Both the position numbers and the translations under genes were made by a program. 64,000 nucleotides of DNA from assembly GCA_029931535.1 (NCBI GenBank), contig JAQPZY010001344.1, positions 1,157,501 through 1,221,500 on the forward strand, read 5' to 3'. The DNA is from Margaritifera margaritifera. Taxonomy: Eukaryota; Mollusca; Bivalvia; Unionida; Margaritiferidae. The stretch's first letter is position 1, and the number at the start of each line of letters is the position of its first letter. Below, one piece after another: positions 10,166 through 22,735 of the stretch. The notes under the pieces were generated by a model. It made no database searches and was not told the DNA's origin. It was given only the letters and a program-made list of their open reading frames with translations.

Positions 10166-10707
10166 CTGTCAAGGAAGAGGCAAACACGGATTGTACCAGC
10201 AAACATGTCCCCTAATAAGTGAACTTCTTGAACATAAATTTGAATTCACACTTAAGATTCTAGGTCTTTGAATTTCAATGTGTTGGTTTGGAATGAAGTT
10301 GGAAACACTAACGTTTCACACTCAAATTTGGTTAAATCTATTGTCAAAACGAACATCAATTACTTGATATTTTAGCTAGGTTTTGAAAGGACGAGATCAA
10401 ATGTACCTTCGTAACCTCAGGGTCTGGCCTTATTTGGAGAAAATAAACATCTGTACGTATCCAACATTGTTATATACATGATCTCCACCTATCATAGACC
10501 GGTGTAACTGTCTCTGATGTCATAAGGATACCATGGTAACATCTGCTCGTTTTGGTGTATACATGTATTTTAATATATCATTTGCCCCTGAGAAATTAGA
10601 TAAGAAATCGTTTATTTTCTCAAAACAAAAGGAAGAGTTATGTAATCGCTCAATTTTAGCTTTTCAGTTTCACGATCGATGATGCTTTCTGGAAAGTAAA
10701 TCACTCA
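10166..10707. other. no gene seen
   Basis: Complex sequence between two arrays. No feature recognised. Confidence 0.5.
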
Positions 10708-10771
10708 CTACAGCATATCGAGATACACAGAACATATCTAGACAGACACAGCATATCAAAATACACACAGT

Positions 10772-10843
<72 letters not shown>

Positions 10844-12113
10844 CATATCTAGCTACACACATCATATCTAAATATACACAGCATATCTGCATATCTAGCT
10901 ACACACAGCATATCTAAATATACACATCATATCTAGATACACACAGCATATCTAAATACACACATCATATCTAAATATACACAGCATATCTAGATACACA
11001 CATCATATCCAGATACACACACAGCATATCTAGATACACACACAACATATCTAAATACACATATCATATCTAAATATACACATCATATCTAGATACACAT
11101 ATCATATCTAAATACACACAACATATCTAGATACACACAGCATATCTAAATACAAACATCATATATAGATACACACATCATATATAGATACACAAAACAT
11201 ATATAGATACACACATCATATCTAAATATACACATCATATCTAGATACACACAAGATATATAGATACATACAGCATATCTAGATACACACAGCACATCTA
11301 GATACACACAACATATCTAGATACACACATCATATATAGATACATACAGCATATCTAGATACATACAGCATATCTAGATACACAAAACATATAGATACAT
11401 ACAACATATCTAGATACACACATCATATCTAAATACACACAGAATATCGAGATACACTCAGCATATCTAAATACACACAGCATATCTAGATACACACAAC
11501 ATATAAAGATACATACAGCATATCTAGATACACACAGCATATCTAGATACACAAAACATATATAGATACACACATCATATCTAAATACACACATGATATC
11601 TAGATACACACAACATATTTAGATACACACATCATATCTAAATACACATTTCATATCTAGATACACACAACATATCTAGATACATACAACATATCTAGAT
11701 ACACTCAGCATATCTAGATACACACAGCATACCTAAATACACACATCATATCCAGATATACACACAGCATATCTAAATACACCCAGCATATCTAGATACA
11801 CACATCATATCTAAATACACACAACATATATAGATACACACATCATATATAAATACACACAACATATATAGATACACACATCAGATCTAGATACACACAA
11901 CATATATAGATACACACATCATATCTAGATATAAACAACATATCTAGATTCACACATCATATCTAGATACACACACAGCATACCTAAATACACACATCAT
12001 ATATAGATATACACAGCATGTCTAAATACAAACATCATATCTAGATACTCACGGCATACCGAGATACACACATCATATCTAGTTACACACAGCATATCTA
12101 CATACACACAGCA
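10708..12113. repeat. about 19-bp minisatellite, about 70 copies
   Basis: Degenerate units such as 'catatctagatacacacat' and 'catatctaaatacacacag' run for 1.4 kb. Copies differ at fixed alternative positions (agat/aaat, acag/acat, tata/tatc), with many 1-2 bp indels (for example acacac/acacacac). A (TA)n tract interrupts it at 10779-10839. Open frames on the minus strand (CVYLDMLCVSRYAV-like) are by-products. Confidence 0.93.
10779..10839. repeat. (TA)n microsatellite
   Basis: About 30 TA units within the start of the 19-bp array. Confidence 0.95.
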
Positions 12114-12411
12114 ATTAATAATATAGAATAGAAAGCAAAATTTGTTTGCAAAATAAAGACGGCATACCTTTTTACTAACGTGGAATTTGTTTTGCAATTA
12201 TTTATCCTTTTCTCTCTTATTCTTTCTTTCAATCAATTGCAGTACACGTCTTTAAATGCTTGCCAACTACGTATAAGAACTGATCCGGAGATTTTATTTC
12301 CATAAAAATTATAAATATAAAATATAATATAAATACAGATATCCATCTGTATGACAAAAATAATTAAATAAAAACCCAAATTGCAATTGCATTACGTCGT
12401 TCTTCTTGCAA

Positions 12412-12616
12412 TTACATAGACATTTTGCATATATGTTTTTATTTTTAGTAGGAAGTTTTACATGGGCATTTTGCGTATATGTTTGTATTTTTAGAATTAC
12501 ATAGTCATTTTGCATATATGTTTTTATTTTTAGTAGCAAGTTTTACAGCAAGTTTTTAGTAACAAGTTTTACATAGCCATTTTGCATATATGTTTGTATT
12601 TATAGTAGCAAGTTAC
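12412..12616. repeat. degenerate tandem repeat, about 55-60 bp unit
   Basis: 'cattttgcatatatgttttt' followed by 'atttttagtagcaagtttta' recurs four times with internal deletions. Confidence 0.8.
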
Positions 12617-13964
12617 TGCAACATGAAGGATTTTATTCAAGGATGTATACAAAACAATCCTTTTTTCTCCCTAGTGTTAAAGACTCTTGACTATCATAAA
12701 GTGTTTTTGGTGCAAACGCTAATGGTCTTTCTTATTGATTTAGTGGACATATTGTCAAAGGATTTCAGTGATTGTATGTAGAACTTTTTAAAAGTGCCAT
12801 AACAATTTTGATGCATTAGAGCTGCCCTTGGCTGGAGAATATAAGTTTAACTGAATTTAAATTTGAATATAATAAAATTCAAAAGCTTCTAAAGGTCAAA
12901 ATTATTAAAGCAAATTTTTTTTTTACAAAAGTAACAATCACTCATTTAAAAAAAGTAAGAACAGTGCATGTCATAGTTCTTTTCAGAGACATCAATCGAT
13001 TCGTACAATCGCTCTAACGATTACGTGCTGATTATATGGAAAAATTGTCGTTAAGAAAGCATTCGCTACTTGGAGTAATATTTACTAAATATGAAACAAA
13101 AAAGTGTTTCATTAACGAATGTCAAGCAAAATATATTTGAATTCATTATAAAACTCAAAATCATAGGAATAATAAAGATTAAAACTTGTAGAGGGTACAC
13201 AAAAATTAAGAAGGACGTTTTCTCAATTGAGATAAAGACAATTATTTTAATGATAATGTTGATAAGAACTTAAATGGTAAGTTATAGCCCAAAGCGGTAT
13301 GATATAGCCACGTATCTTACAGAAAACTGCAGGTGTGTGAGTTATTTAACATAGGATAAGCTACAAATTGAATTTTTATAGATTTATCAACGTATAACTT
13401 TTCTCAGGGGCTGGTGTCTCAACATGACAAGTTACAGACACTGAGCAGAGTTTATGCCCTGTGGGTAATATCGTGCGCAGATCAAAGGAGAAATAGATGA
13501 TATTATGGTAATGAATTAAACAAAAATAAATTAAAATAAAATAAAATATATATTTTAAAAAATGGCTGAGTTCAAGCTCCCGGATCTCTTAGCCCCTCTC
13601 ATGTGAGAGTTTAAGCATGTTGCCAACGATCTTTGAATACAACCTACTTATCAAAATGTAGGTGAATTAGATAGTAGACAGATTAGTTTTGTTCTTGACA
13701 AAATTATCCGTCTTGTATAGGTGCCGTATTTCTTTCACCATGCAAAATGCTTTTTCTATTAGTTATTTCTTTTCTCAAGCTGTAATTACCATTTTTCTCC
13801 TTGTGTAATACTTATGACACAATGTTGTGTTACTGGTTGATATTATACTATAATTAATACTGCTATACAAGTATACAGATGGATTAATTAGGAGACGGTA
13901 CTTCTTTTTAAATTGCTTATTATCTGAATAAGTAATAAAACGACCAGAACATTACTTTTACTAT
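12617..13964. other. no gene seen
   Basis: AT-rich complex sequence. Open frames of 60-63 codons here are within chance expectation and show no recognisable motif. Confidence 0.5.
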
Positions 13965-14220
13965 CGGCATTCATAGTTAGTCAGCATTGGTAGAAATTGT
14001 GGAAACTTCAAGTTGCAGATCTGTGGACATTCCTAATTAGTCAGCATTGCTAAAAAAAAATGTGGAAACTTCAGTTGACAGATTTGCTTTAATTACGGCA
14101 TTCCTAGGTAGTCAGCATTGGTATAAATTGTGAAAACTGCAAGTAACAGATCTGTCAGCATTCCTAGGTGGTTAGCATTGGTAAAATTTTGGAAACTTCA
14201 ATTGACAGATCTGCTGCAAA
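13965..14220. repeat. degenerate tandem repeat, about 60 bp unit, 4 copies
   Basis: 'agtcagcattggtagaaatt' with 'gtggaaacttcaagttgaca' and 'gatctg' recurs about every 60 bp with substitutions and small indels. Confidence 0.8.
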
Positions 14221-15335
14221 AGTCAAGCATGTCCTAGTTAAAATACAAATAACTAAAAAAAATTATTATTATCTGCCTACTAATCACAGCATAAGTAACA
14301 CTCTTATGATATTCCTAGTACTGCTACGTCACTTACAAATTTTGGTATAATTTCTTTCCACGTGCTGTGCTAACCCTTTATCAGGGATTGAGTACGCGCG
14401 AAGAAAAGAGCATTACATAAGGTCACAATGATGTGAAAGAATTATGACCACCTAATTTATGGTATCTATGGTTGAAAAGCTTTTTAATTTTAACAAAGGA
14501 AAAGAAAGAGAGAAAAAAACCAAGAATTGTATTGATAAACGAACGAATAATCACCACAAATGTTTGTTTGGCAGGAACATATACAAAACTGTGTTTTTCT
14601 TCAAATTGCTTAATATTTAATATAATACAAAGGTTAGAAAAATGATGTTTTCTGAAGAAACAGTCCTTATTTATAAGACATGCATACATAAAGCTATAAC
14701 AGCATAATGGGAATTGCTATAAACTACTACATACACAGGAGCTATCGAGCACATAACCAAGATATAACCTATTATCTTAATTAATTGTTTATTGACTAAC
14801 AAATTTAGTATTCTTTATCATGCTTTTTGTTTATTAGAATACCGGCGAAATGTGAATACTGAACAAAATTATTGTTCCAGTTATGACCCATTTTAAAAAT
14901 AGAATCCTCTATGCTTTTAGATTTGAAAGTTAATGCGTTTTTTTAATATCCAAACGATACATGTAACTTCATGATTTTTGTATGATTTATAACATAGCTA
15001 TATATTCACCCTGATAACCAATATAGTTGCCCGTTTTACGATCTGTTTTCTATCCTTTATCCCCATTAATCCCTAAAAAATAATTTTAAAAAATGCTCTC
15101 AAAATTTCATTGCAAACTTTCTTCTTACTACTTGTACGAAATCAAGAAAAGAAAAACAGGCCAGTAAAATGTTTTCGATTTCAAGAATTTGGTGCTCAGA
15201 CGTACTTTTCAGTGAGCGAAATTTCCTGACAACCTCTGTTCGATGTTCAATATAAATATTGAACTTTGGGAGGAAAAAAAAATTTGCTTCTAATATTTTT
15301 AATGCAGATAATACATACGAATATCAGAAAAAATG
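14221..15335. other. no gene seen
   Basis: AT-rich complex sequence. Nothing recognised. Confidence 0.5.
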
Positions 15336-15376
15336 AATCCCCCCTCTGCTTACGCTCCCCCCCCCTCTGCTTACGC
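15336..15376. repeat. short direct repeat
   Basis: 'cccctctgcttacgct' occurs twice, with a C tract between. Confidence 0.85.
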
Positions 15377-15653
15377 TTTCTTTTTTCTCTTCCTCCCTAA
15401 CAATTTTATGCAATTTATTTCATTCATTATACTAGTGATTGTTATTTCACCAAATAGAGATTTCTTCTTTTTCATCAGTTCATCGCCCTTTTATTACTTG
15501 AATTATCGATCATGTCAAAGAATAGTTCCATTACTTATTTTAAAAGTAAACCTGATACAATGTGATATTAGATAAAAAGCTATTAAGAAAAATGTATTTA
15601 AAAACAGTCTTTCGACAAAAACGCTGTGGATCTGAACCGAATAGTAACTATTT

Positions 15654-15655
<2 letters not shown>

Positions 15656-15721
<66 letters not shown>

Positions 15722-15775
15722 CAAAAAGAGAATAGTAACTATTTGACTATATATATATTTCAAAAAGAGAAGAAC
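15656..15775. repeat. (TA)n and flanking duplication
   Basis: (TA)n at 15656-15719. The flank 'aatagtaactatttgacta' occurs on both sides, followed each time by TA and 'tttcaaaaagaga'. This points to duplication of a segment containing the microsatellite, with expansion in one copy. Confidence 0.9.
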
Positions 15776-16009
15776 ATAATGATTGTCAACATTGCTGGAT
15801 TCATCTGTTAATGGAGAGAGAGACTGGTTATTGGTCAATTGTGATGTTTCATGGATAAATATTTCGTAATAAATATTACAGTATAAATATATTAAGTTAG
15901 TATATAGACTTTAGAAATGATACCTTAGTATAAAGGACATAGGAAAATAAATAAATAAAATATCCATTCCTAGAAGAAATCAGTATATTCCCAAGTTTTA
16001 CGTGTATTT

Positions 16010-16343
16010 CAGTAGTATGCCAGTACTACCATAAGAACTAACCCCAATATTACAGTAGTATGCCAGTACTACCATAAATACTAACCCCAATATTTCAGTT
16101 GTATGCCAGTACTACCATAAAAACTAACCCCAATATTACAGTAGTATGCAGTACTACCATAAAAACTAACCCCAATATTTCAGTAGTATGCCAGTACTAC
16201 CATAAAAACTAACCCCAATATTTCAGTAGTATGCCAGTACTACCATAAAAACTAACCCCAATATTTCAGTAGTATGCCAGTACTACCATAAAAACTAATC
16301 CCAATATTTCAGTAAATGCCAGTACTACCATAAGAACTAACCC
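16010..16343. repeat. 43-bp minisatellite, about 7.8 copies
   Basis: The unit is 'cagtagtatgccagtactac' then 'cataaaaactaaccccaatattt'. Starts at 16010, 16053 and 16096 and onward. The segment 'agtatgccagtact' contains a partial palindrome (agta...tact). Confidence 0.95.
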
Positions 16344-16556
16344 CAAGTCTATCCACATAGGACAAATAAACAAACTATGAGATACTTTTAAACTTCCGAA
16401 ACGCAATTCTAAATAAATCACAAAAGTTCCAGATCAAAATTTATGTAATTAGGTAGACTGCATTTGAGATGGACATATGTACATTGACCACTAAAAATAA
16501 AACAAAAATAAGAAGTTAACTGGTATATGAATAATGCCAACTTTATCCCATTTTTT

Positions 16557-16690
16557 GAGATATCAATAAGTCGAACTGGTACCTGTATATGGGCATCAAT
16601 TGTAATATTGCCCACACATTGATATCATAAAGAAGTCGAACTGGAACCTGTATATGGGCATCAATTGTAATATTGCCCACACATTGATAG
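16557..16690. repeat. 65-bp tandem duplication
   Basis: 'aagtcgaactggtacctgta' at 16568 and 'aagtcgaactggaacctgta' at 16633, each followed by 'tatgggcatcaattgtaata' and 'ttgcccacacattgata'. Confidence 0.92.
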
Positions 16691-17785
16691 CATCAATAAT
16701 ATTGCCTACAGAAAGGGACGTGAACTATATTTTCCCATGATTAAACTGTCGAAAGATATTTTCACTTTGAAGTTTATTTTCTGTTATATTATTTAATTAT
16801 TTCAACAGATTCTCATTTATGTCTCAATAGGAAAATGATTAGCCATAAAACCTTCAGAGGTAGATGAGGATTAGTAACTATATTGTGTCATTAATTATTA
16901 CTCAATTCAGAAGAAGGAATAAATATAACAAGTATTGACTGTGTTTATTGTTATTTTTGAGTAACAAAATCTTTTGAAGATTTAACCGATTACCCAGCAG
17001 GTGATTACGTGCAAAGATAGCGAGAGTTGAAATATATTCGTGTCGTGCATTGTTTGGCCAGAGGGTGAACGTTTGTTTGTTAACAATCCGTTCATGCTGA
17101 CAACTGACATGAAGTTTATGGTGAGATGATTAAACACGACCAAGATTCTATATGGAGGACATTTTGTCAGGGACCGACTCCTCCCCTTTTGAGAACCGTG
17201 GCGTCATTGCATCCTTTTAGGACCCAGCATCCATGTTGTTTTGTTCCAAGTAATTTATCCCAAATTTGTTCGTGCTAAATAAGGGGTATGATAACGTGTG
17301 AGTGATTAATGACCCAGGGACGAGCATAATGCCAGTAAAGATCGTTATATATGAGAGAATTTACTTTAAAAACGTCTTCAAGCCTTCTCAGTATTTGTTC
17401 TAATGGATATTTAAACCTAATCTGATATTTCGCAAGACGAGCTCGCGCCCGATGGCAATGAGATCAATGATCTGAGAAAAGCGCTACATTCTATTGTATG
17501 GATAACGCCCTTAAAGACAATTTTACAAGAGAACCATTGATTTATTTGTAGCTAGGCTGATTGGCCGGTTGAGAAGTACGTCAAACGACAAGTAAGCAGA
17601 TGTTAATTGTAGCCAGTTTAACTGCAATATAACTGATATCTCATTATCAACTAATATTAATGTAGCGACTGGCGACTCAACAGCGACGTCACCTCCAGTT
17701 ATAACAGAATCCTATTTACTTGACGATGTAGTTAGTAATGTTTAAATTTAAGGAAACTATATACAGAGACTTATAATATTATGTT

Positions 17786-17789
<4 letters not shown>
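16691..17789. other. complex non-repetitive sequence, no gene seen
   Basis: About 1.1 kb of balanced, non-repetitive sequence, unusual for this window. No open frame, splice pattern or RNA gene that I can support. A candidate for conserved non-coding DNA by exclusion only. Confidence 0.4.

Positions 17790-17846
<57 letters not shown>
17790..17846. repeat. (TA)n microsatellite
   Basis: About 28 TA units directly upstream of a SINE-like element. Confidence 0.95.
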
Positions 17847-17849
<3 letters not shown>

Positions 17850-17850
<1 letters not shown>

Positions 17851-18000
17851 GCGGTGTGTCTGCTATGCACGGATGCCTATATCATCGACTTTGTAGCATC
17901 ATTTTTTGGTGATGTGTGCATGGTCGAGATGTTATAGGGTTTAGTTCCAATCTCGATAGAGGACGAATTAAAATTCTCTAACCTGTATGATAATATTATT
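17850..18000 (+). mobile_element. SINE-like element, family 2, copy 1
   Basis: Shares order and sequence with 44337-44480 and 44803-44940: 'tgtgtctgcta', 'catcgactttgtagcatcat', 'gatgtgtgcatggtcga', 'acgaattaaaattctctaa', 'ctgtatgataatattatt'. This copy lacks the middle part ('ttggtgcttacagacaaggc ... ccgggttagaatct') that is tRNA-like in the 44337 copy. Flanked by TA tracts on both sides. Confidence 0.7.
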
Positions 18001-18007
18001 TATTTGT

Positions 18008-18008
18008 G

Positions 18009-18085
<77 letters not shown>

Positions 18086-18087
18086 AT
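18008..18087. repeat. (TA)n(TG)n compound microsatellite
   Basis: TA units to 18059 followed by about 14 TG units. Confidence 0.95.
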
Positions 18088-18318
18088 TCCGACAAACTCA
18101 CGCACACACAGATGTAGGTCGTTTTAAATAACATTTCCTCCTATACCATTTTATAGTATTACTAGGAGAACGTTCCCTTCAACAACAACAACAAAATAAT
18201 TGATATATGATGTAAAAAGGATATAATTTTGTATTTATGATAAGGTAATTCATTGGTTCTCTGTGTTTTAAAGGTTATTTGTCATTTTAATATATTTGAA
18301 AAACAAGGTAGTGATAGA

Positions 18319-19180
18319 GCGTCTGAACACACCTACATACAGAAATATCGTCTAAAGACACCTACATAGAGAAATATCGTCTGAAGACACCTACACACAG
18401 AAATATCGTCTGAACACAACTACACACAGAAATATCGTCTAAAGACAAATACATACAGAAATATCGTCTGAAACAACTACATACAGAAATATCGTCGGAA
18501 CACAACTACATACAGAAATATCGTCGGAACACAACTACATACAGAAATATCGTCGGAACACAACTAAATACAGAAATATCGTCTGAACATACCTACATAC
18601 AGATAGATCGTCTGAACACACCTACATACAGAAATATCGTCGGAACACAACTACATACAGAAATATCGTCGGAACACAACTAAATACAGAAATATCGTCG
18701 GAACACACCTACACACAGATAGATCGTCTGAAAACACCTACAAACAAAAATATCGTCCGAACACACCTACCTACAGAAATATCGTCATAACACACCTGCA
18801 TACAGAAATATCGTCCAAACACACCTACATACAGAAATATCGTCTGAACACACCTACCTACAGAAATATCGTCCGAACACACCTACCTACAGAAATATCG
18901 TCCGAACACACCTACCTACAGAAATATCGTCCGAACACACCTACCTACAGAAATATCGTCCGAACACACCTACATACAGATTATCGTCTGAACACACCTA
19001 CATACAGATTATCGTCTGAACACACCTACATACAGATTATCGTCTGAAACACACCTACATACAGAATATCGTCTGAAACACACCTACATACAGAATATCA
19101 TCTGAAACACAGCTACATACTGAATATCGTCTGAACACAGCTACAGACAGAATATCATCTGAAACACACCTACATACAAA
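18319..19180. repeat. 28-29-bp minisatellite, about 30 copies
   Basis: The unit is 'gaaatatcgtctgaacacac' then 'ctacatacag'. Early units are 29 bp, later ones 28 bp ('attatcgtctgaacacacct') or 29 bp with 'gaaac', so unit variants are clustered in blocks. No spacers, so not a CRISPR. Confidence 0.93.
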
Positions 19181-19492
19181 AAGAGAGAGCCTTTAACTTA
19201 TATTTAACATTTATACGAACAATAATGTTGAATTCTAATCAGAAACCACAAAAGAATCAACTATAGTTAAAGTATAAAAATCAATATTTTTACTTTAATA
19301 TGGATGTCCTATATGAACATCGATCCGTATGCAAAATAATTTTTATCCTACGTGCATAAAGGTAAATGCACTCTAATTTTCATATAGACCTTGAATAAAT
19401 ATACTATGTGGGGTGAATATGTATACCAAAATTTTGTTCATATTCCCCTAGCCGTTAAAAAATATGGCCCATTATTTTCAAACCTTCGAGTC
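19181..19492. other. no gene seen
   Basis: AT-rich complex sequence between two arrays. Confidence 0.5.
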
Positions 19493-20291
19493 GATAGTCT
19501 GGTCTACAATACTGGCCATGATGGATATAGTTAATAGTCTGGTCTACGAGACTGTCCATGATGGATATAGTTGACAGTCTGGTCTACGATACTGTCCATG
19601 ATGGATATAGTTGATAGTCTGGTCTACGAGACTGTCCATGATGGATATAGTTGACAGTCTGGTCTACGATACTGTCCATGATGGATATAGTTGATAGTCT
19701 GGTCTACGAGACTGTCCATGATGGATATAGTTGACAGTCTGGTCTACGAGACTGTCCATGATGGATATAGTTGATAGTCTGGTCTAGGAGACTGTCCATG
19801 ATGGATATAGTTAATAGTCTGGTCTAGGAGACTGTCCATGATGGATATGGTTGATAGTCTGGTCTAGGAGACTGGCCATGATGGATATAGTTGATAGTCT
19901 GGTCTACGAGACTGTCCATGATGGATATAGTTAATAGTCTGGTCTACGATACTGTCCATGATGGATATAGTTGACAGTCTGGTCTACGAGATTGGCCGTG
20001 ATGGATATAGTTGATAGTCTGGTCTAGGAGACTGGCCATGATGGATATAGTTGATAGTCTGGTCTAGGAGACTGTCCATGATGGATATAGTTGACAGTCC
20101 GGTCTACGAGATTGGCCGTGATGGATATAGTTGATAGTCTGGTCTAGGAGACTGGCCATGATGGATATAGTTGATAGTCTGGTCTAGGAGACTGTCCATG
20201 ATGGATATAGTTGACAGTCCGGTCTACGAGATTGGCCGTGATGGATATAGTTGATAGTCCGGTCTAGGAGACTGGCCATGATGGATATAGT
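19493..20291. repeat. 40-bp minisatellite, 20 copies, with 120-bp higher-order repeat
   Basis: The unit is 'gatagtctggtctacgagac' then 'tgtccatgatggatatagtt', exactly 40 bp throughout (20 x 40 = 800). From about 19980 to 20280 three unit types (attggccgtg, gg-agactggcc, gg-agactgtcc with cagtcc) repeat in fixed order, giving a 120-bp higher-order unit. Confidence 0.95.
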
Positions 20292-22591
20292 TTGTGGCGT
20301 CACTAAGTTACAGACGGTACATCCCCGATATATTGGTCTACCGGTTCGCTGTTGTAATAAATTTCGTTTTGGAATTGCTCACAAATAAAATCAGATATAG
20401 ACACGATGTTAAAATATAAAGTAAATAATGAGGATGCATTCAGAATATGGAAATACGCTAGAAAACAGTTTATATGGCTTTAAAATTTACAACCTACTCC
20501 GGCAACCTACCGATTTTCACTACTGCGCAAGCACTCAACTTGATATCAAGATACTCTGAGATACATAATTAATACGTGTACTTTTAATTTGAAATCACAT
20601 TATACCCAAATTATCTCCAAACTTACTAGAATCTATAAAAACTTCCAGTCACTTTCAACAAGCTAAAATCTTGTCGCATAAACGAAATGGATTAGGCAAA
20701 GTCAATGCACAGACTAATACTCTTTTCATATGTGAAGAGGTTACAAATATCGCGACATCAATTGCATTTGGGGAAAATTGTCAAATGCAGAAACGAAAGT
20801 CAAAAAGTATCACTTACAAAAGTCCTAATAGTAAAACTTATGTAATTTATAGAATTTTTCACGCATTTTACATTGAATACAATCTGTTTGTCATTAGCAC
20901 TTCACTTTCCTTTAAAGTCAGGATTTTGAAACCTGGTGGTTGCACCTGTATAGGTTAGAGGCCAGCCCTGGCTATCATACCAATCAAACATATAATTGAC
21001 CAATCATTTACCCATTAGAAGTCTGTTCACATCAACAGTCAGGGAGAAAATGACACAGCTAAGTTAATCTTGCTTTTGTACCCCAGCCCTGTCTTTAAAA
21101 TATAACAGCGTCTCAAAATGCCTTTTTCTTTAAAGTTGTCATATTTTTACAGGAGCATATTCCAAACAGACGCTAAAGATTCTAATAAATCACACACCTT
21201 GTTGTTGGACTAATTTATGGCCCATCGTAATGCTAAATTGCATATAATTAAATAGGTGTGATATACTATGTGCTCAGATCCCCTTTAATAAATACTCATT
21301 TCATAAGCAAAAGTGTACTGTGCGTATAGTTTATATATTTTAAGTCAATAACTTACAAAGGGATCATTATTCTTGATTGCCATACATAGTGCTAAAATAT
21401 ATGTTTGAAAAATATATTATGGTCATATTTCAAACATAAACGACGGCTTCAGCACTGGTGTACTTTACATTTATAGATAAGCCCTAGGAGACAAAATCGT
21501 CCAGACGTTTTATTGACAATGGTTTCACAGATGTACATAAAAAGTGAACTTGTCTTTAATCTTTCTTAGCACCTTCACTCATACTTGACAAAGTATATCT
21601 GTTAGAATCAAATACATTCCATTGATGTTGGTAGGGACTTGGCTGCCACCATTTGAAGTTAACTGATTCATGACACGAATATGACAGGCCTCTAATTTGT
21701 TATTAATCACAGCAATTTACGATCAAACAAGATGACATTTCACCTTCGGAGTCCAATTTCTTGTCGAGTAAAGTGATTTTTATCATCATTTGATTGACAC
21801 TCGACGAAGCTGGAAAGTCATTTATGGAGGGATATCGCTCGAATTCGACCATGCACGAATTATATTAACCATATAATATTACAAACTAAACACGTGATCT
21901 GATAAACCGTGTGACCAAGATCTGGCCGATATTCAACATACTTGCTAATAGATCCTACTTCGATACGGAGTGTTGAAAAAAAAAAAACATTTTGAAATTA
22001 ATGGAAATGACTGTCATTTTACTTTCATCTATGGTGCTGATTGAGGAGTGCAATGCAGATTTTCAAAAACAATGTATATCAGTTACGTTTGCTAAACATT
22101 TTATAAGCATCAGTTGTGTGTACTGTGACCGAAATTAATTTGTGTCAAGATGCCCCATCTATCGTCAAACTTTTAAAAATTGTCATTTTTGCACTAATTC
22201 TAAATATTTGATGGCTTTTAGCTAAATTGCAGATAAAGACTTAGAGTGCAACAATATGTTTTGTGTACACTAGTCCACATGATAGAAGTCATGCAGCGTG
22301 AGCTGGAATTTTACGCTGAGCTAATGCTAATAGCAAATGCGTACTTTCTTAATAGAAAATCAGGCATAACTGTGGCCTAAATTGGAGAAAAATTAATTTC
22401 ACGATTGAAGTGCGCTGTGTAAATTGCACACTTTTTGTTGGGACTCATAAAAATTCGATGGCAATAGGATCATCGAGCGACGATTGTTTACAGAAATTAG
22501 ACAGAAGCTCCGACTACTGCGCATCAACAACATTGTTGAATTAGGAGGGACCCATGATGCGTACGTCTTTTGAGATGTTCACCTCAATTCT
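20292..22591. other. longest complex non-repetitive stretch, no gene seen
   Basis: About 2.3 kb without tandem repeats. Contains TAAT-rich segments such as 'ctaatttgttattaatcaca' near 21692. A 95-codon open frame at 20671-20958 matches nothing I know. Together with 22736-24390 it is where I would look for host regulatory or exon sequence. Confidence 0.4.
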
Positions 22592-22735
22592 GTAGCGTAC
22601 TAACGGGGAGGGGGGGCCGACGGGGCGGTTGCCCCGGGCGCCAGAGGTCTTGGGGCGCCAAGACAGCTGATAAAAATTCGGGCCTCGTATTCTGGCCCTT
22701 TGGGCCATCATCGTCGCCCCGGGCGCCATTTACCT
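22592..22735. mobile_element. GC-rich hAT-like fragment
   Basis: 'gtagcgtactaac' followed by 'ttgccccgggcgcc', 'cttggggcgcc' and 'cgccccgggcgccat'. The 'TTGCCCC..GGGCGCC' blocks match those of the MITE at 42199-42459, and the start resembles its 'AGTAGCGGCG' terminus. A matching right inverted repeat is not evident, so this is a partial or diverged copy. Confidence 0.5.

Noticed and set aside
18319..19180. CRISPR-like 29-bp repeats
   Set aside because: Units are directly adjacent with no unique spacers, copies are diverged, and the window is eukaryotic.
20671..20958. 95-codon open frame
   Set aside because: No recognisable motif and unclear start context. A length near chance for the longest frame in a 2-kb AT-rich stretch.
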